From positions 558,001-622,000 of the forward strand of contig QGFZ01000001.1 of NCBI GenBank assembly GCA_003149065.1: a stretch of 64,000 bases of DNA, read 5' to 3'. Source of the stretch: Ruminococcaceae bacterium R-25. Lineage in GTDB: Bacteria; Bacillota; Clostridia; Saccharofermentanales; Saccharofermentanaceae. The translations under genes were made by a program, and so were the position numbers. Under the pieces are notes generated by a model. It saw nothing but the letters and a program-made list of their open reading frames with translations. It did no database searches and was not told the DNA's origin. Shown one piece after another: positions 44,582-53,477 of the stretch (position 1 is the first letter of the stretch; the number at the start of each line of letters is the position of its first letter).

Positions 44582-44599
44582 TTTTTGGAGGAAATATAA

Positions 44600-45004
44600 A
44601 TGTTCAATTTTACGGACACAGCTCTGGGTTTATCAGGACAGGATTGGATGGGATCACTTACATCTTTTGCTGTTCTCATCGTAATGTTTGCGATCTTCTA
44701 CTTTATCCTCATCAGACCTCAGCGTAAGAAGGATAAGGAATTAAAGGAGCAGATGAGCAAGCTCTCAGTAGGCGACAGAGTTGTAACTATCGGCGGTCTT
44801 GTTGGTTTCGTTGCAAACATCAAAGACGACCAGGTAACTATCTCAACTTCTGCAGCTAATACTCTTGTTACTTTCACAAAGAGTGCTATCCAGTCAGTTG
44901 TTAAGCGTGATCAGCTTAATCCCGACGGAACTGTCAAGAAGTCTGAGAATCCTGAAAAGGTCAGCTTTTTTGGTAAGAAGAAGGAAAAGAAAGAGGAAGA
45001 GTAA
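44600..45004 (+). CDS. yajC: preprotein translocase subunit YajC
   Basis: A 134-residue protein with one membrane helix (about 17-40: LTSFAVLIVMFAIFYFILIRPQRKK) and the family phrase LKEQMSKLSVGDRVVTIGGLVGFVANI (in pieces: LSVGDRVVTIGG). The C-terminal 30 residues are Lys/Glu-rich. It is an accessory of SecDF-YajC. secD and secF are not in this window, so its place after dapB is unusual. GGAGG lies about 9 bases upstream. Confidence 0.93.
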   Translation: MFNFTDTALGLSGQDWMGSLTSFAVLIVMFAIFYFILIRPQRKKDKELKEQMSKLSVGDRVVTIGGLVGFVANIKDDQVTISTSAANTLVTFTKSAIQSVVKRDQLNPDGTVKKSENPEKVSFFGKKKEKKEEE

Positions 45005-45030
45005 TTCCTTAAATTTTCGGCTTTACTATC

Positions 45031-45055
45031 AGGCCCGGAACTTACCGGGCCTTTT
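45031..45055 (+). terminator. terminator after dapA-dapB-yajC
   Basis: An 8-bp GC-rich stem (AGGCCCGG / CCGGGCCT) with loop AACTTA, followed by TTTT. It lies just 22 bases before dnaG. Confidence 0.85.
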
Positions 45056-45076
45056 AATTAAAAGACAGAGGCTTAT

Positions 45077-47029
45077 ATGGGACTGATACCTGATAATGTT
45101 ATTGATGAAGTACTTACCAGGGCGGATATAGAATCCGTTGTAGGCCGCTATGTGCTCTTGAAGCGCTCGGGCGGCAATCTCTGGGGCCTTTGTCCTTTTC
45201 ATTCAGAGAAGACTGCATCTTTCTCGGTAAATCCCGCAAAGGGAATCTATAAGTGCTTTGGCTGCGGCAAGGGCGGCAATGCAATAAGCTTCATAATGGA
45301 GATCGAGCATTTAAGCTATCCTGAAGCAATCAGGCATTTAGGCGGCCTTTATGGTGTTGAGATCCCTGAGACAGGTTATTCGGGAGACAATATCCAGAAA
45401 GAAGAAAAGGACCGCGTTAAGGACATCCTTAAAGAAGCTGCCAAGTTCTACTATAAGGCTTTTAACGATGAGAATATCGGTAAGCCCGCGAGGGACTATG
45501 CCGCTAAAAGAGGCCTTACAAAGCAGACTTTGGATAATTTCGGTATCGGCTATTCACCGATGAACTGGTCAGCTTTATATGACCATCTGAAGCAGAAGGG
45601 TTATAAGGACGAGGAACTCTTAAATTCCGGTATCTTTGCCAAGTCTCAAAAAACAAATAAGCCATATGATCTATTCCGCGGAAGACTGATGTTCCCGATC
45701 TTTGATTCATTTGGAACAATAATCGCATTTGGCGGAAGAGCTTTGGGTGACGAAAAGCCCAAATATATCAATTCACCTGATTCACTCGTTTATAACAAGC
45801 AAAATCATCTCTATGCGATGAACTTCGCAAGAAAAGAGCAGTCCAAGCAGCTTATCGTCGTAGAAGGCTACATGGATGCTATTGCCATGCATTCGGCAGG
45901 ATTTAAGAATACTGTAGCAGCTCTTGGTACTTCTTTTACTGACAGCCAGTTAAAGCTCTGCTCAAGATATGCTGAAGAAGTAGTCTTCTTCTTTGATGCT
46001 GATAACGCTGGACAGAAAGCTGCCTTAAGAGCCATCCAGATGATGATGGACTATCTTAAAAAACTCACTGGTATCAATATTCGCATCAGGATCGCAAAGG
46101 TCCCTGACGGAAAAGACCCTGATGAATTTATTAAGACTAACGGCGCTGAGAAATTTAAAGAAGTCGTTAAGAACGCTCTCTATGTTGAAGACTATCTGCT
46201 CGAAAGGGCAAAGAACGATAACACGGATCCTGAGACAGGCGAACTCGACAGGGGAAGATACCAGAAGGATATCTGCACCTACGGTTCCTGGATGAATGAC
46301 GAGATCAAGATGAGCAGAATGGCAGGTGTTGCTGCTCCGCTTTTAGGTGCAGCACCTCAGGCTGTAATGAACCAGATGATAAAGTTCCAGAATGCTGAAG
46401 ACAGAAAGCAGGAACAGGCGGATTCCAGAGCTTTAGAGCGCCAGAGAAGGGAAGATATCAGCCACAGGAACAGTGCTGAAGAATTTGAAGATATTCCGCA
46501 GGAAGGACCTTCTGAAGTTGTAACTGAGCAGCCTGTATTTAAGAAGGTAAACGATTCTGCCACAAAAGAAGAAATCGACCTTTTCGCATATGCGTTATCT
46601 TTGGGAAGCGCGCTTTCCAAGAATGCGGTAATTCAAAAGACAGACATTATAAGACCTGATGATTTCTCGGGAGATACCTTAAGAGAACTCGTTAAGATCT
46701 TCCTTAATATGTTCGACGGCAAGAATGAGACTTTATTTGCGAAGATGAGCGGATATTTTTCCAGGCTTACTATCAACGGCATGCCTGCTGAAGATGTAAT
46801 GCTCAGAGCCGTTGAAGCTGCCGATAAGTGCGCAGATGTTCACGTTAAGAGCGATATGTATTTAGCGCTCCTTTTAAAGGTCAGGGAATCGATCATCAAC
46901 CGCGAGGAAGAACGTCTTATCATTATTAGAGGAAACGCAGGTCCTGACGAGAAGAAAAAGATCGATGGTATGCTCAGCCGCCTTTCAGATTATAAGCTGT
47001 CATTAAGGAAAAGGATTGGAGAACTCTGA
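45077..47029 (+). CDS. dnaG: DNA primase
   Basis: A 650-residue primase that lays RNA primers for replication. The CHC2 zinc finger has C39, H42, C60 and C63. The RNA polymerase domain includes the Toprim motifs VVEGYMDAIAMHSAG (from about 260) and FFFDADNAGQKAA. A C-terminal DnaB-binding helical region follows a linker with a run of charged residues (about 455-510). The stop overlaps the trmK start by one base. rpoD, which usually follows dnaG in Firmicutes, is not here. Confidence 0.97.
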   Translation: MGLIPDNVIDEVLTRADIESVVGRYVLLKRSGGNLWGLCPFHSEKTASFSVNPAKGIYKCFGCGKGGNAISFIMEIEHLSYPEAIRHLGGLYGVEIPETGYSGDNIQKEEKDRVKDILKEAAKFYYKAFNDENIGKPARDYAAKRGLTKQTLDNFGIGYSPMNWSALYDHLKQKGYKDEELLNSGIFAKSQKTNKPYDLFRGRLMFPIFDSFGTIIAFGGRALGDEKPKYINSPDSLVYNKQNHLYAMNFARKEQSKQLIVVEGYMDAIAMHSAGFKNTVAALGTSFTDSQLKLCSRYAEEVVFFFDADNAGQKAALRAIQMMMDYLKKLTGINIRIRIAKVPDGKDPDEFIKTNGAEKFKEVVKNALYVEDYLLERAKNDNTDPETGELDRGRYQKDICTYGSWMNDEIKMSRMAGVAAPLLGAAPQAVMNQMIKFQNAEDRKQEQADSRALERQRREDISHRNSAEEFEDIPQEGPSEVVTEQPVFKKVNDSATKEEIDLFAYALSLGSALSKNAVIQKTDIIRPDDFSGDTLRELVKIFLNMFDGKNETLFAKMSGYFSRLTINGMPAEDVMLRAVEAADKCADVHVKSDMYLALLLKVRESIINREEERLIIIRGNAGPDEKKKIDGMLSRLSDYKLSLRKRIGEL

Positions 47030-47724
47030 TGCAGGAACTTACCGAAAGACTGACAATGGTTTTAGGTCAGGTAAGATATGCCAGACAGGATGATCATGCC
47101 GGAAGGATAATTGATGTCGGTTCTGATCACGGGTATCTCGCGATCAGATGTCTTGAAGAAGAATTAGCTGATTTTGCAATCTGCACCGAGATACATAAGG
47201 CTCCGGCTCAAAGATCTGAAGATGCACTTATCGAAGCAGGTTTTGAAGATCGTTCCGAAGTCTATGTGACAGACGGCCTTAAGGGCGTGCCGCTTATGAC
47301 CGGCGATACGGTTGTAATGGCAGGCATGGGCGGACTTAATATAATCGATATCATCTCAAGGGCTCTTAAAGATAACGGCTATCATGTTCTTGAGAATGTT
47401 ACTTTCGTCCTCCAGCCCCAGAAATCCAATGACATAGTAAGAAAATATCTTGCCAAAGCAGGCTTTGTCTTTGAGGACGAGAGTGTTTGTTATGACAGGG
47501 ATATATTCTATAATTGTATGCGGGTAGTCTTTAAGGGGATAAGTACTACTATTACTGACGAAGAAGCCTGCTACGGCCCTAAGCTCCTTAAGAAATTCAA
47601 AAACGGAGATCCCCAGGTTGCAGCTTACTATCAGCACTTGGACGAGATCTTTGAAATAAGGCAGAGGAGCAACCCAACGGTTAAAGCAGCTTTAGAAGAG
47701 AGGAAAAGAAATGCAGGTAAATGA
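47029..47724 (+). CDS. trmK: tRNA (adenine22-N1)-methyltransferase TrmK
   Basis: A 231-residue class I methyltransferase. The SAM motif is IIDVGSDHGYLAI, with MAGMGGLNIIDI and LQPQKSNDIVRKYL downstream, as in B. subtilis TrmK (YqfN), which makes m1A22 in tRNA. The C-terminal coiled-coil is present. It overlaps dnaG by one base and the next gene by 14 bases. The trmK-nif3 pair is a conserved neighbour of dnaG-rpoD in Firmicutes. Confidence 0.92.
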   Translation: MQELTERLTMVLGQVRYARQDDHAGRIIDVGSDHGYLAIRCLEEELADFAICTEIHKAPAQRSEDALIEAGFEDRSEVYVTDGLKGVPLMTGDTVVMAGMGGLNIIDIISRALKDNGYHVLENVTFVLQPQKSNDIVRKYLAKAGFVFEDESVCYDRDIFYNCMRVVFKGISTTITDEEACYGPKLLKKFKNGDPQVAAYYQHLDEIFEIRQRSNPTVKAALEERKRNAGK

Positions 47725-48484
47725 TATCGAGAAATTCTTAAATGAAGTTTTTCCGCCGGAAAATGCACTCGACTACGATAATGTCGGCCTTATTGCAGGC
47801 AACAGGGATAAGGTTGTTTCCGCGATTTTGGTATCTTTGGATCTTACGAGTAAATCTATACAGGCTGCTAAGGCCTGCGGTGCTAACCTGATCGTTACGC
47901 ATCACCCGATCATCTTCGGCGGCATCAAAGCCCTTACAATGGACGATTATGTAGGAAGGACTCTTGTAGAGCTTATCAATTCCGGCATCTCTGTTATCAG
48001 CTGCCATACAAATCTCGACCTTACAGATGAATTCGGAAACCTCGCTATCGCAGAACTCTTAGGTGCCAAAGATGCAAAGCACTTGGACGGAGCAGTATGC
48101 GGTGTTTACTATGAACTTGGTTCCGAAGAGCCTGTTACTTTGAAAGACTATTGCAAAAAGGTCGCTTCAGACCTTAAGTGCAGCGGCATAATCACGATTA
48201 ACGATCCGCAGAATAAGGTAAACAAAGTCTTTATCCAGGGAGGTTCGTTTGACGAGGATTCAGTTGATACCATTCTTAAGAACGGTATCGATACGGTTAT
48301 TTCCGGAGAGATCAAGCATCACATATGTGTAGGCCTGGGGCAGATGGGTGTAAACACGATAATCGCAGGGCACTCAGCAACAGAACAGGCTTATCTTCCG
48401 AAGATGGCAAAACTGCTTTCGGAGAAGTTCCCCGGAATTGACATTACTGTGAATTATAACAACGAAGTATCATCTATACTTTAA
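47711..48484 (+). CDS. Nif3-like dinuclear metal-binding protein
   Basis: A 257-residue member of the Nif3/YqfO family, often labelled GTP cyclohydrolase I type 2. The metal ligands are in VTHHPIIF, SCHTNLD and the C-terminal GHSATEQ. Length fits the short form without the CutA-like insert. The physiological role of the family is not settled. The start lies inside trmK. It ends 25 bases before the RNase P RNA. Confidence 0.9.
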   Translation: MQVNDIEKFLNEVFPPENALDYDNVGLIAGNRDKVVSAILVSLDLTSKSIQAAKACGANLIVTHHPIIFGGIKALTMDDYVGRTLVELINSGISVISCHTNLDLTDEFGNLAIAELLGAKDAKHLDGAVCGVYYELGSEEPVTLKDYCKKVASDLKCSGIITINDPQNKVNKVFIQGGSFDEDSVDTILKNGIDTVISGEIKHHICVGLGQMGVNTIIAGHSATEQAYLPKMAKLLSEKFPGIDITVNYNNEVSSIL

Positions 48485-48506
48485 GTGATTTTATTATTAA
48501 AATAAC

Positions 48507-48873
48507 TATGTTTTTCGGGCAGGCCGAGACGATCGCGGGCGCCAACAGTACGAAAGTACGGCGCATGAGGAAAGTCCGGGCTCCACAGGACAGGGTGCCG
48601 GGCAGTTCCCGGTGAAGGCAACTTTAAGGAAAGTGCAACAGAAAAGGAAACCGCCCCACAAGGGTAAGGATGAAAAGGCGAGGTAAGAGCTCACCGGCGG
48701 TGTGGAGACATACCGGCCTTGTAAACCCCATCCGGAGCAACGTCGTGGAAAGGCATATCGTGGTCCGCGAGCCTTAGGAGACGGCTTGAACGTATTAGAG
48801 ATATTACGTCTAGATAGATGATCGTCACATACAGAACCCGGCTTACCGGTCTGCACGGAAAACGTAAACATAG
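48507..48873 (+). ncRNA. rnpB: RNase P RNA, bacterial class A
   Basis: The catalytic RNA that matures tRNA 5' ends. Conserved region I is GAGGAAAGTCCGGGCTCC (from 48567) and region V is ACAGAACCCGGCTTAC at 48831-48846. The P1 ends pair (TTTTTCGGGCAGGCC at the start with GGTCTGCACGGAAAA at the end), and the outer CTATGTTT/AAACATAG also pair, which sets the limits. A possible -10, TAAAAT at 48498-48503, predicts a start near 48510. No U-run terminator is visible before purM, so the 3' end is approximate. Confidence 0.95.
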
Positions 48874-48899
48874 CATCTTATTAATGGAGGATATAAGCA

Positions 48900-50075
48900 A
48901 TGTCAGCAGAATCTTATTTGTCCAGAGGCGTTTCACCCACAAAGGATGATGTAAAGGCAGCTGTTAAGAATCAGTCCAAGGGCGTTTTCCCGGGAGCTTT
49001 CTGCAAGCTTATCGAAGACCTGGCAGGCGATCCCGAATACTGCACGGCTATCCACGCTGACGGCGCAGGAACAAAATCCTCCGTTGCTTACCTCATGTAT
49101 AAAGAAACAGGCAATTACGACTGGTTCAAGGGTCTTGCCCAGGATTCACTCGTAATGAATACTGATGACCTCGCTTGCTGCGGCGTTACTGAGAACCTGA
49201 TGCTCTCAAATACTATCGGCCGTAACGCTCACAGAGTTGACGGCAAGGCAATCGCAAAGGTAATCGAAGGCTACGATGAGATCATCGCAAAGCTTGCAGG
49301 TCAGGGAATCAACATCACAATGTGCGGTGGTGAGACTGCTGACGTTGGCGATCTCGTAAGAACACTTATCGTTGACTCAACTTTGGTTGCAAGAGCTAAG
49401 AAATCTGATGTCATCAACGCTGCTAACATCAAGCCCGGCAACGTAATTGTAGGTCTTGCATCCTTCGGTCAGGCTACTTACGAAGATAAGTATAATTCAG
49501 GCATGTCATCAAACGGCCTTACAGCTGCACGTCACATGCTCCTTAATAAGTATTATTTCGAAAACTACAAGGAATCTTTCTCTGATACATTGGGCAAGGA
49601 CAAGGCTTACTGCGGCAAGTACAGACTTGATGATAAGCTCCCCGGCGCTGACGTAACAGTAGGTGAGGCTATCCTTGCTCCTACAAGAACATTCCTTCCT
49701 GTAATTTCAAAGGTTCTCGCTTCTTACAGAGAGAACGTTCACGGCATCATCCACTGCACAGGCGGCGGACAGGCTAAGTGCCGCGATTTCGGTACAGGCG
49801 TAAGATATGTTAAGGACAATATGTTCGATCTGCCTCCGCTTTTCCAGGCTATCTATGAGTCCGGCGAGATCCCCATGAAGGAACTCTATCAGGTATTCAA
49901 CTGCGGTCACAGAATCGAATTCTACGTTGATGAGTCTGTAGCTTCGAAGATCATTGAAATTGCTTCATCTTTCAACATCGAATCAAAGGTTATCGGTCAT
50001 GTGGAAATGTCTTCAAACGGTAACACAAATGAAGTAATAATCAAATCTAATAACGAAGAGTTTGTATATAATTAA
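48900..50075 (+). CDS. purM: PurM-like aminoimidazole ribonucleotide synthase
   Basis: A 391-residue ATP-grasp-related AIR synthase-type protein with IHADGAGTKSS and CGGETADVGDL, the PurM signatures. It is longer than E. coli PurM (345) by an N-terminal region and an insert, like the form of some Bacteroidetes and Clostridia. No other purine gene is nearby. It catalyses conversion of FGAM to AIR if it is true PurM. A HypE/ThiL-like role is less likely given the GTKSSVAY loop. GGAGG lies about 9 bases before the ATG. Confidence 0.85.
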   Translation: MSAESYLSRGVSPTKDDVKAAVKNQSKGVFPGAFCKLIEDLAGDPEYCTAIHADGAGTKSSVAYLMYKETGNYDWFKGLAQDSLVMNTDDLACCGVTENLMLSNTIGRNAHRVDGKAIAKVIEGYDEIIAKLAGQGINITMCGGETADVGDLVRTLIVDSTLVARAKKSDVINAANIKPGNVIVGLASFGQATYEDKYNSGMSSNGLTAARHMLLNKYYFENYKESFSDTLGKDKAYCGKYRLDDKLPGADVTVGEAILAPTRTFLPVISKVLASYRENVHGIIHCTGGGQAKCRDFGTGVRYVKDNMFDLPPLFQAIYESGEIPMKELYQVFNCGHRIEFYVDESVASKIIEIASSFNIESKVIGHVEMSSNGNTNEVIIKSNNEEFVYN

Positions 50076-50079
50076 TTAA

Positions 50080-50116
50080 GGGCAGGCCAATACCTGCTCA
50101 AATAATTAAAGGCAGG
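50080..50116 (+). promoter_or_regulatory. alternative hairpins before the aquaporin gene
   Basis: GGGCAGG (50080-50086) can pair with CCTGCTC (50093-50099). The same CCTGC can also pair with GGCAGG at 50111-50116, which forms part of the aquaporin ribosome binding site. The two pairings exclude each other. There is no U-run, so it is not a normal terminator. Confidence 0.3.
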
Positions 50117-50123
50117 TGTTGAT

Positions 50124-50813
50124 ATGGACTCGTTCAAAAAATGTATTGCCGAGTTTATCGGTACATTCACACTCGTACTGGTAGGATGTGGTACTGCAAT
50201 GCTTGTTGGCTGTGATTCAGTTAACGGTTGTGGCTATATTCTCACGGCTTTTGCTTTTGGTCTCGTTATTGTTGGTATGGCTTATACTGTCGGTAATGTT
50301 TCCGGCTGCCACATTAACCCGGCTGTTTCCTTAGCTGTGTTGATCTCAGGCAGAATGAGTATAAGTGATTTTATTTTCTATGTTATTTCCCAGTGCTTAG
50401 GTGCCATCAGCGGTGCTGCATGCCTTAAGATCATCTTCTCCATGGGCCAGGTTAAGGATATGACCGGCGGTTTGGGATCAAATGGTCTTGCAGGTGTTAA
50501 CGGCAATTTCGGTGCAGGCCTTATTGTTGAGATCCTCTTAACATTCATCTTTGTTCTCGTAATCTTAGGCGTTACAGATTCCAAGGCCGGTCACGGTTCA
50601 TTCGGCGGCGTTGTAATCGGTTTCGCTCTCGTTATGGTTCACATTTTAGGCATCGGACTTACAGGTACATCAGTTAACCCTGCACGTTCAATCGGTCCTG
50701 CAATCTTCGCAGGCGGTGACGCTCTCGCTTCTTTGTGGGTATTCATCGTCGGACCTTTCGTCGGTGCAGCATTAGCAGCTCTTATCTATAAGCTCTTTGC
50801 AAAGAAAGATTAA
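50124..50813 (+). CDS. aquaporin of the AqpZ type
   Basis: A 229-residue MIP-family channel with six membrane helices. The two half-helix motifs are CHINPAVS and SVNPARS. In the selectivity filter a His lies exactly 15 residues before the Arg of NPARS (VHILG..SVNPAR), as in E. coli AqpZ, which argues for water rather than glycerol. It has AGGCAGG about 10 bases upstream. It is the only gene between purM and a strong terminator. Confidence 0.9.
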   Translation: MDSFKKCIAEFIGTFTLVLVGCGTAMLVGCDSVNGCGYILTAFAFGLVIVGMAYTVGNVSGCHINPAVSLAVLISGRMSISDFIFYVISQCLGAISGAACLKIIFSMGQVKDMTGGLGSNGLAGVNGNFGAGLIVEILLTFIFVLVILGVTDSKAGHGSFGGVVIGFALVMVHILGIGLTGTSVNPARSIGPAIFAGGDALASLWVFIVGPFVGAALAALIYKLFAKKD

Positions 50814-50856
50814 TTAGTAGTACCTTACTGATTCATTATTAACCCGACCGGGTACG

Positions 50857-50894
50857 AAGGGCTGTCTCATATGAGACAGCCCTTCAACTTTTTT
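50857..50894 (+). terminator. terminator after the aquaporin gene
   Basis: A perfect 28-base palindrome (AAGGGCTGTCTCAT and its complement) followed by CAACTTTTTTG. The core equals the hairpin at 6998 and is closely related to those at 24312 and 61885. Confidence 0.9.
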
Positions 50895-50958
50895 GCAACA
50901 TTTCTAACTCCTGAGCTTTATATAAAGTAATTAAATGCATTTAAAGGGGGGTTCTTTT

Positions 50959-51345
50959 ATGAAGAAGAAAGCTGTAAGTATCATGCTGATCGTTTTGGAC
51001 ATGATACTGCTTGTACTGTTTGTGTTTGTTTTAACCAGTTTCTTTAGAAGTGTTATCAGACCGGATGTAATCGAATATGAGAATTGGGATGGACAACTCG
51101 AAAACCCGTTAGTTTTAAGGCTTGGCTCAGGTTTCTGGGGACTTGTGTTCATCTTGATCCGAATGATAGGTTTCAGTATTTGGCAGAAGAAACTTCTGAA
51201 GGGTAGCAGCAGGGTGCTTATGGTAATTGCCATAATCTTACATATCGTCATCGGCGTGCTGGGCATTTTGTACTGGGCAAAATGGGGTGACGGTCCGTTC
51301 TTTTTCTATATGATCCAATTGTTGATCGGATGGATCTTTGCCTGA
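50959..51345 (+). CDS. small four-helix membrane protein, unknown
   Basis: A 128-residue protein with about four membrane segments (about 6-30, 55-75, 86-106, 112-127). GGGGGG about 9 bases upstream supports ATG 50959. An ATG at 50935 has no ribosome binding site. No family was recognised. It is isolated between two terminators and faces the minus-strand glutamine synthetase. Its Lys-rich start and Trp-rich end are the only other features seen. Confidence 0.7.
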   Translation: MKKKAVSIMLIVLDMILLVLFVFVLTSFFRSVIRPDVIEYENWDGQLENPLVLRLGSGFWGLVFILIRMIGFSIWQKKLLKGSSRVLMVIAIILHIVIGVLGILYWAKWGDGPFFFYMIQLLIGWIFA

Positions 51346-51372
51346 ATAAATTTAACGTATTACACATAATAA

Positions 51373-51419
51373 AAGGGAATGTCTATTTGACATCCCCTTG
51401 TTGCTTATTATTTTTTTTT
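51373..51419. terminator. bidirectional terminator between convergent genes
   Basis: A stem AAGGGAATGTC / GACATCCCCTT with one mismatch and loop TATTT, with a T-rich tail (TTATTATTTTTTTTTA) on the + strand and TTTTATTAT on the minus strand. It separates the small membrane protein from the glutamine synthetase. Confidence 0.8.
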
Positions 51420-51422
51420 AGA

Positions 51423-53333
51423 TCAGATCTGGTTATCGCAGTATGTCTTGTATTTGTTTTTGAGTTCGATCATGGCATTCTTCATTGCACGCTGATACTC
51501 GGATGTCTTTTCCCAGTCGCCGGACTTAACAGCGGCCTTGACTCTTGTGAAGATGGAATCCTGAATATCAGTATCCTTTGCAAGAAGGAGCTTTAAGTCT
51601 TCGATGTCGCTCCAGAGCTTTTCATCGTAGCTTACGGAACCGTCATCGGACCTTACAACGCTTCTGATAAGAGAGAGGTTTGCAGGGATGATCTTTTCCA
51701 TGAGTTCCATCTCCCAACGTACGAGCATTGCCTGATAGTAGGAATTGATGAGCTGCTCGTTGAATACGCCGCCTCTGCAGAGGATCTCTGCTACAGAAGG
51801 ATCTTTAAGTGTGGAGAGGGATTCGAAAACCGTAGCAGCAGGTGTTCCGAAGAGTCTGTCTCTCTCGTTGGAATCCATATCCTCGAAAATATCATCTTCG
51901 CAGCGATAGAGCCTGTCAGTCTCAAGATAATCACTGGGCTGGCCGTAAGGCTTGATGAATTCAGCTTCCAGAGCCTTTGTATCCTTGCCTGAATCAATCG
52001 CATAAGCTATACCGTCGAGCATTGCCTGATATACAGATGCGAGGCAGAGATATGTATTTGTATGAGGGTTCGGAGCACGAAGTTCGAATCTTGTTGCATA
52101 CTTTGTATCTTCGCTTCTGACAAGTCCCAAGAGGACTGATCTGTTTCTTGAAGGAGTAAGAACGTCCTTACCGATGGAAGCTACTGAATGAGTAGGAGCC
52201 TCAAATCCGGGTGTCAAACGCTCGAAAGCATCCGTTGTAGCAGAAACGAAAGGATTGATAACGTTGCTGTAGTGCTTCATGATGCCCATAAGGCAGCCCC
52301 AGCCGAATCTGCTTAAGAAATCGGCCTTTGTATCTTCGGGTGCGAAGAGGTTGATCTTCTTGCCGGACTTAAGGAAAGCAACAGCATTTACATGTGTGTG
52401 CTCGCCTGAACCTGCAACGCCGGGGAGGGGCTTTGCATTGAAGCTTACGTCAAGACCGTGAAGTCTGAAGATCTCCTTGATGAGGATCCTTGCGATAAGC
52501 TCATAGTCAGCGCCCTGGAGAGCATCAGAATACTTCCAGTCAACTTCGAGCTGCTCCATGATGAAGTGGAACTGGCCGGAAGAATTAAGGGAAGCCTTAA
52601 CGCCGCCGACTTCCTTGTGTCCCATCTCAGGATTGAAGCCGTAGTTATCGAGAAGAAGGATGACCTGCTCTAAAGCTGTTCTTACGACGCCCTTGGTGCG
52701 CTTCCAGTAAGATTCCTTAAGTTCCTGGGAGATCGAGAGCTGCTCGGTGCTGATGATCTCATCAGGTGAATTTACCCAGAACTCAAGCTCTGTGGCAGTG
52801 ATAGTCGTGATGTGATCCAGTTCTTCAGGTGTAAAACCGTAATCGGCACAAAGAGCAGGATCGTTTAAGAAACGCTCTTGGACAGTCTTTTCGAAATATT
52901 CCGTGCTCTTGCGGAGAATAGATCTCGAGCAGACGTAATCGTTGTTATGCTTAAGGAAAGAGGGTATCCTCAATGTTCCTATGGGCTTTCCTGTCTCAAA
53001 ATCCAGGTGCTCGTAGTTATAGTCAATGTACCAGATGACCTTGCTGTCAGGGATAAGGTCAACCTTACCGTCGTTTAATGTAGCGATTCCGGGGAGAACT
53101 ACAGAAGAACCGTCGGTTTGTACGGCCTTGCCGTCGAGGAAATTCTCGATATTGTCCATGAAGTCATAAAGGGGGATCTTCTCGTCAGTATCGTTGCCCA
53201 TAAGGTCAACAGCTGCGAGAGAAACGAATTTGACTTCGGGATGAGCGCTTAAGATATTTCTGATATCCTGTGCTGAATGCTTCTCTGCGGGAATTACATA
53301 AAGCAGATCCGGTATTACATGGAAATCAATCAT
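51423..53333 (-). CDS. glutamine synthetase, long GlnA-related form
   Basis: A 636-residue enzyme that makes glutamine from glutamate, ammonia and ATP. The metal-binding motif ELEFW is at 182-186. QLEVDWKY, with the Glu263 that aligns to B. subtilis E189, and GSGEHTHV (His312) are present. RNRS, TRFELRAPNP and NPHTNTYL cover the ADP and glutamate sites. Compared with classical GSI (about 440-470 residues) it has an insert before QLEVDW and a longer N- and C-terminus (over 150 residues after NTYL). A dedicated GSIII (GlnN) is different. Ribosome binding site GAAGG lies before the ATG. No GlnR-type site was evident. Confidence 0.85.
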   Translation of the reverse strand: MIDFHVIPDLLYVIPAEKHSAQDIRNILSAHPEVKFVSLAAVDLMGNDTDEKIPLYDFMDNIENFLDGKAVQTDGSSVVLPGIATLNDGKVDLIPDSKVIWYIDYNYEHLDFETGKPIGTLRIPSFLKHNNDYVCSRSILRKSTEYFEKTVQERFLNDPALCADYGFTPEELDHITTITATELEFWVNSPDEIISTEQLSISQELKESYWKRTKGVVRTALEQVILLLDNYGFNPEMGHKEVGGVKASLNSSGQFHFIMEQLEVDWKYSDALQGADYELIARILIKEIFRLHGLDVSFNAKPLPGVAGSGEHTHVNAVAFLKSGKKINLFAPEDTKADFLSRFGWGCLMGIMKHYSNVINPFVSATTDAFERLTPGFEAPTHSVASIGKDVLTPSRNRSVLLGLVRSEDTKYATRFELRAPNPHTNTYLCLASVYQAMLDGIAYAIDSGKDTKALEAEFIKPYGQPSDYLETDRLYRCEDDIFEDMDSNERDRLFGTPAATVFESLSTLKDPSVAEILCRGGVFNEQLINSYYQAMLVRWEMELMEKIIPANLSLIRSVVRSDDGSVSYDEKLWSDIEDLKLLLAKDTDIQDSIFTRVKAAVKSGDWEKTSEYQRAMKNAMIELKNKYKTYCDNQI

Positions 53334-53334
53334 A

Positions 53335-53376
53335 GTGATACAACCTTCTAAAAATAATAATAGGGTATTGTATCAC
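53335..53376. promoter_or_regulatory. inverted repeat in the glutamine synthetase promoter
   Basis: GTGATACAA (53335-53343) and its inverse TTGTATCAC (53368-53376) lie 33 bp centre to centre, about three helical turns. The outer copy covers the predicted minus-strand extended -10 (TG-A-TACAAT, plus 53367-53375), and the inner copy covers the bases right before the start codon. This is the layout of an operator pair. Confidence 0.5.
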
Positions 53377-53477
53377 AAGTATTACTTTTTGAGTAATTTT
53401 GGTTCATTTTTCTGTTGTGACTTTAAAAAATCCAGTATTTCCCGTAATATATCGATAGTAAGTTTTGAGGTGAACAG

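Noticed and set aside
52540..52620. Apparent loss of a catalytic Glu in the glutamine synthetase (GQFH in place of GQxE).
   Set aside because: A better alignment places QLEVDWKY (Glu263) on B. subtilis QHEIDFKY without gaps. The GQFH lies in an insert before it, so the catalytic Glu is kept.
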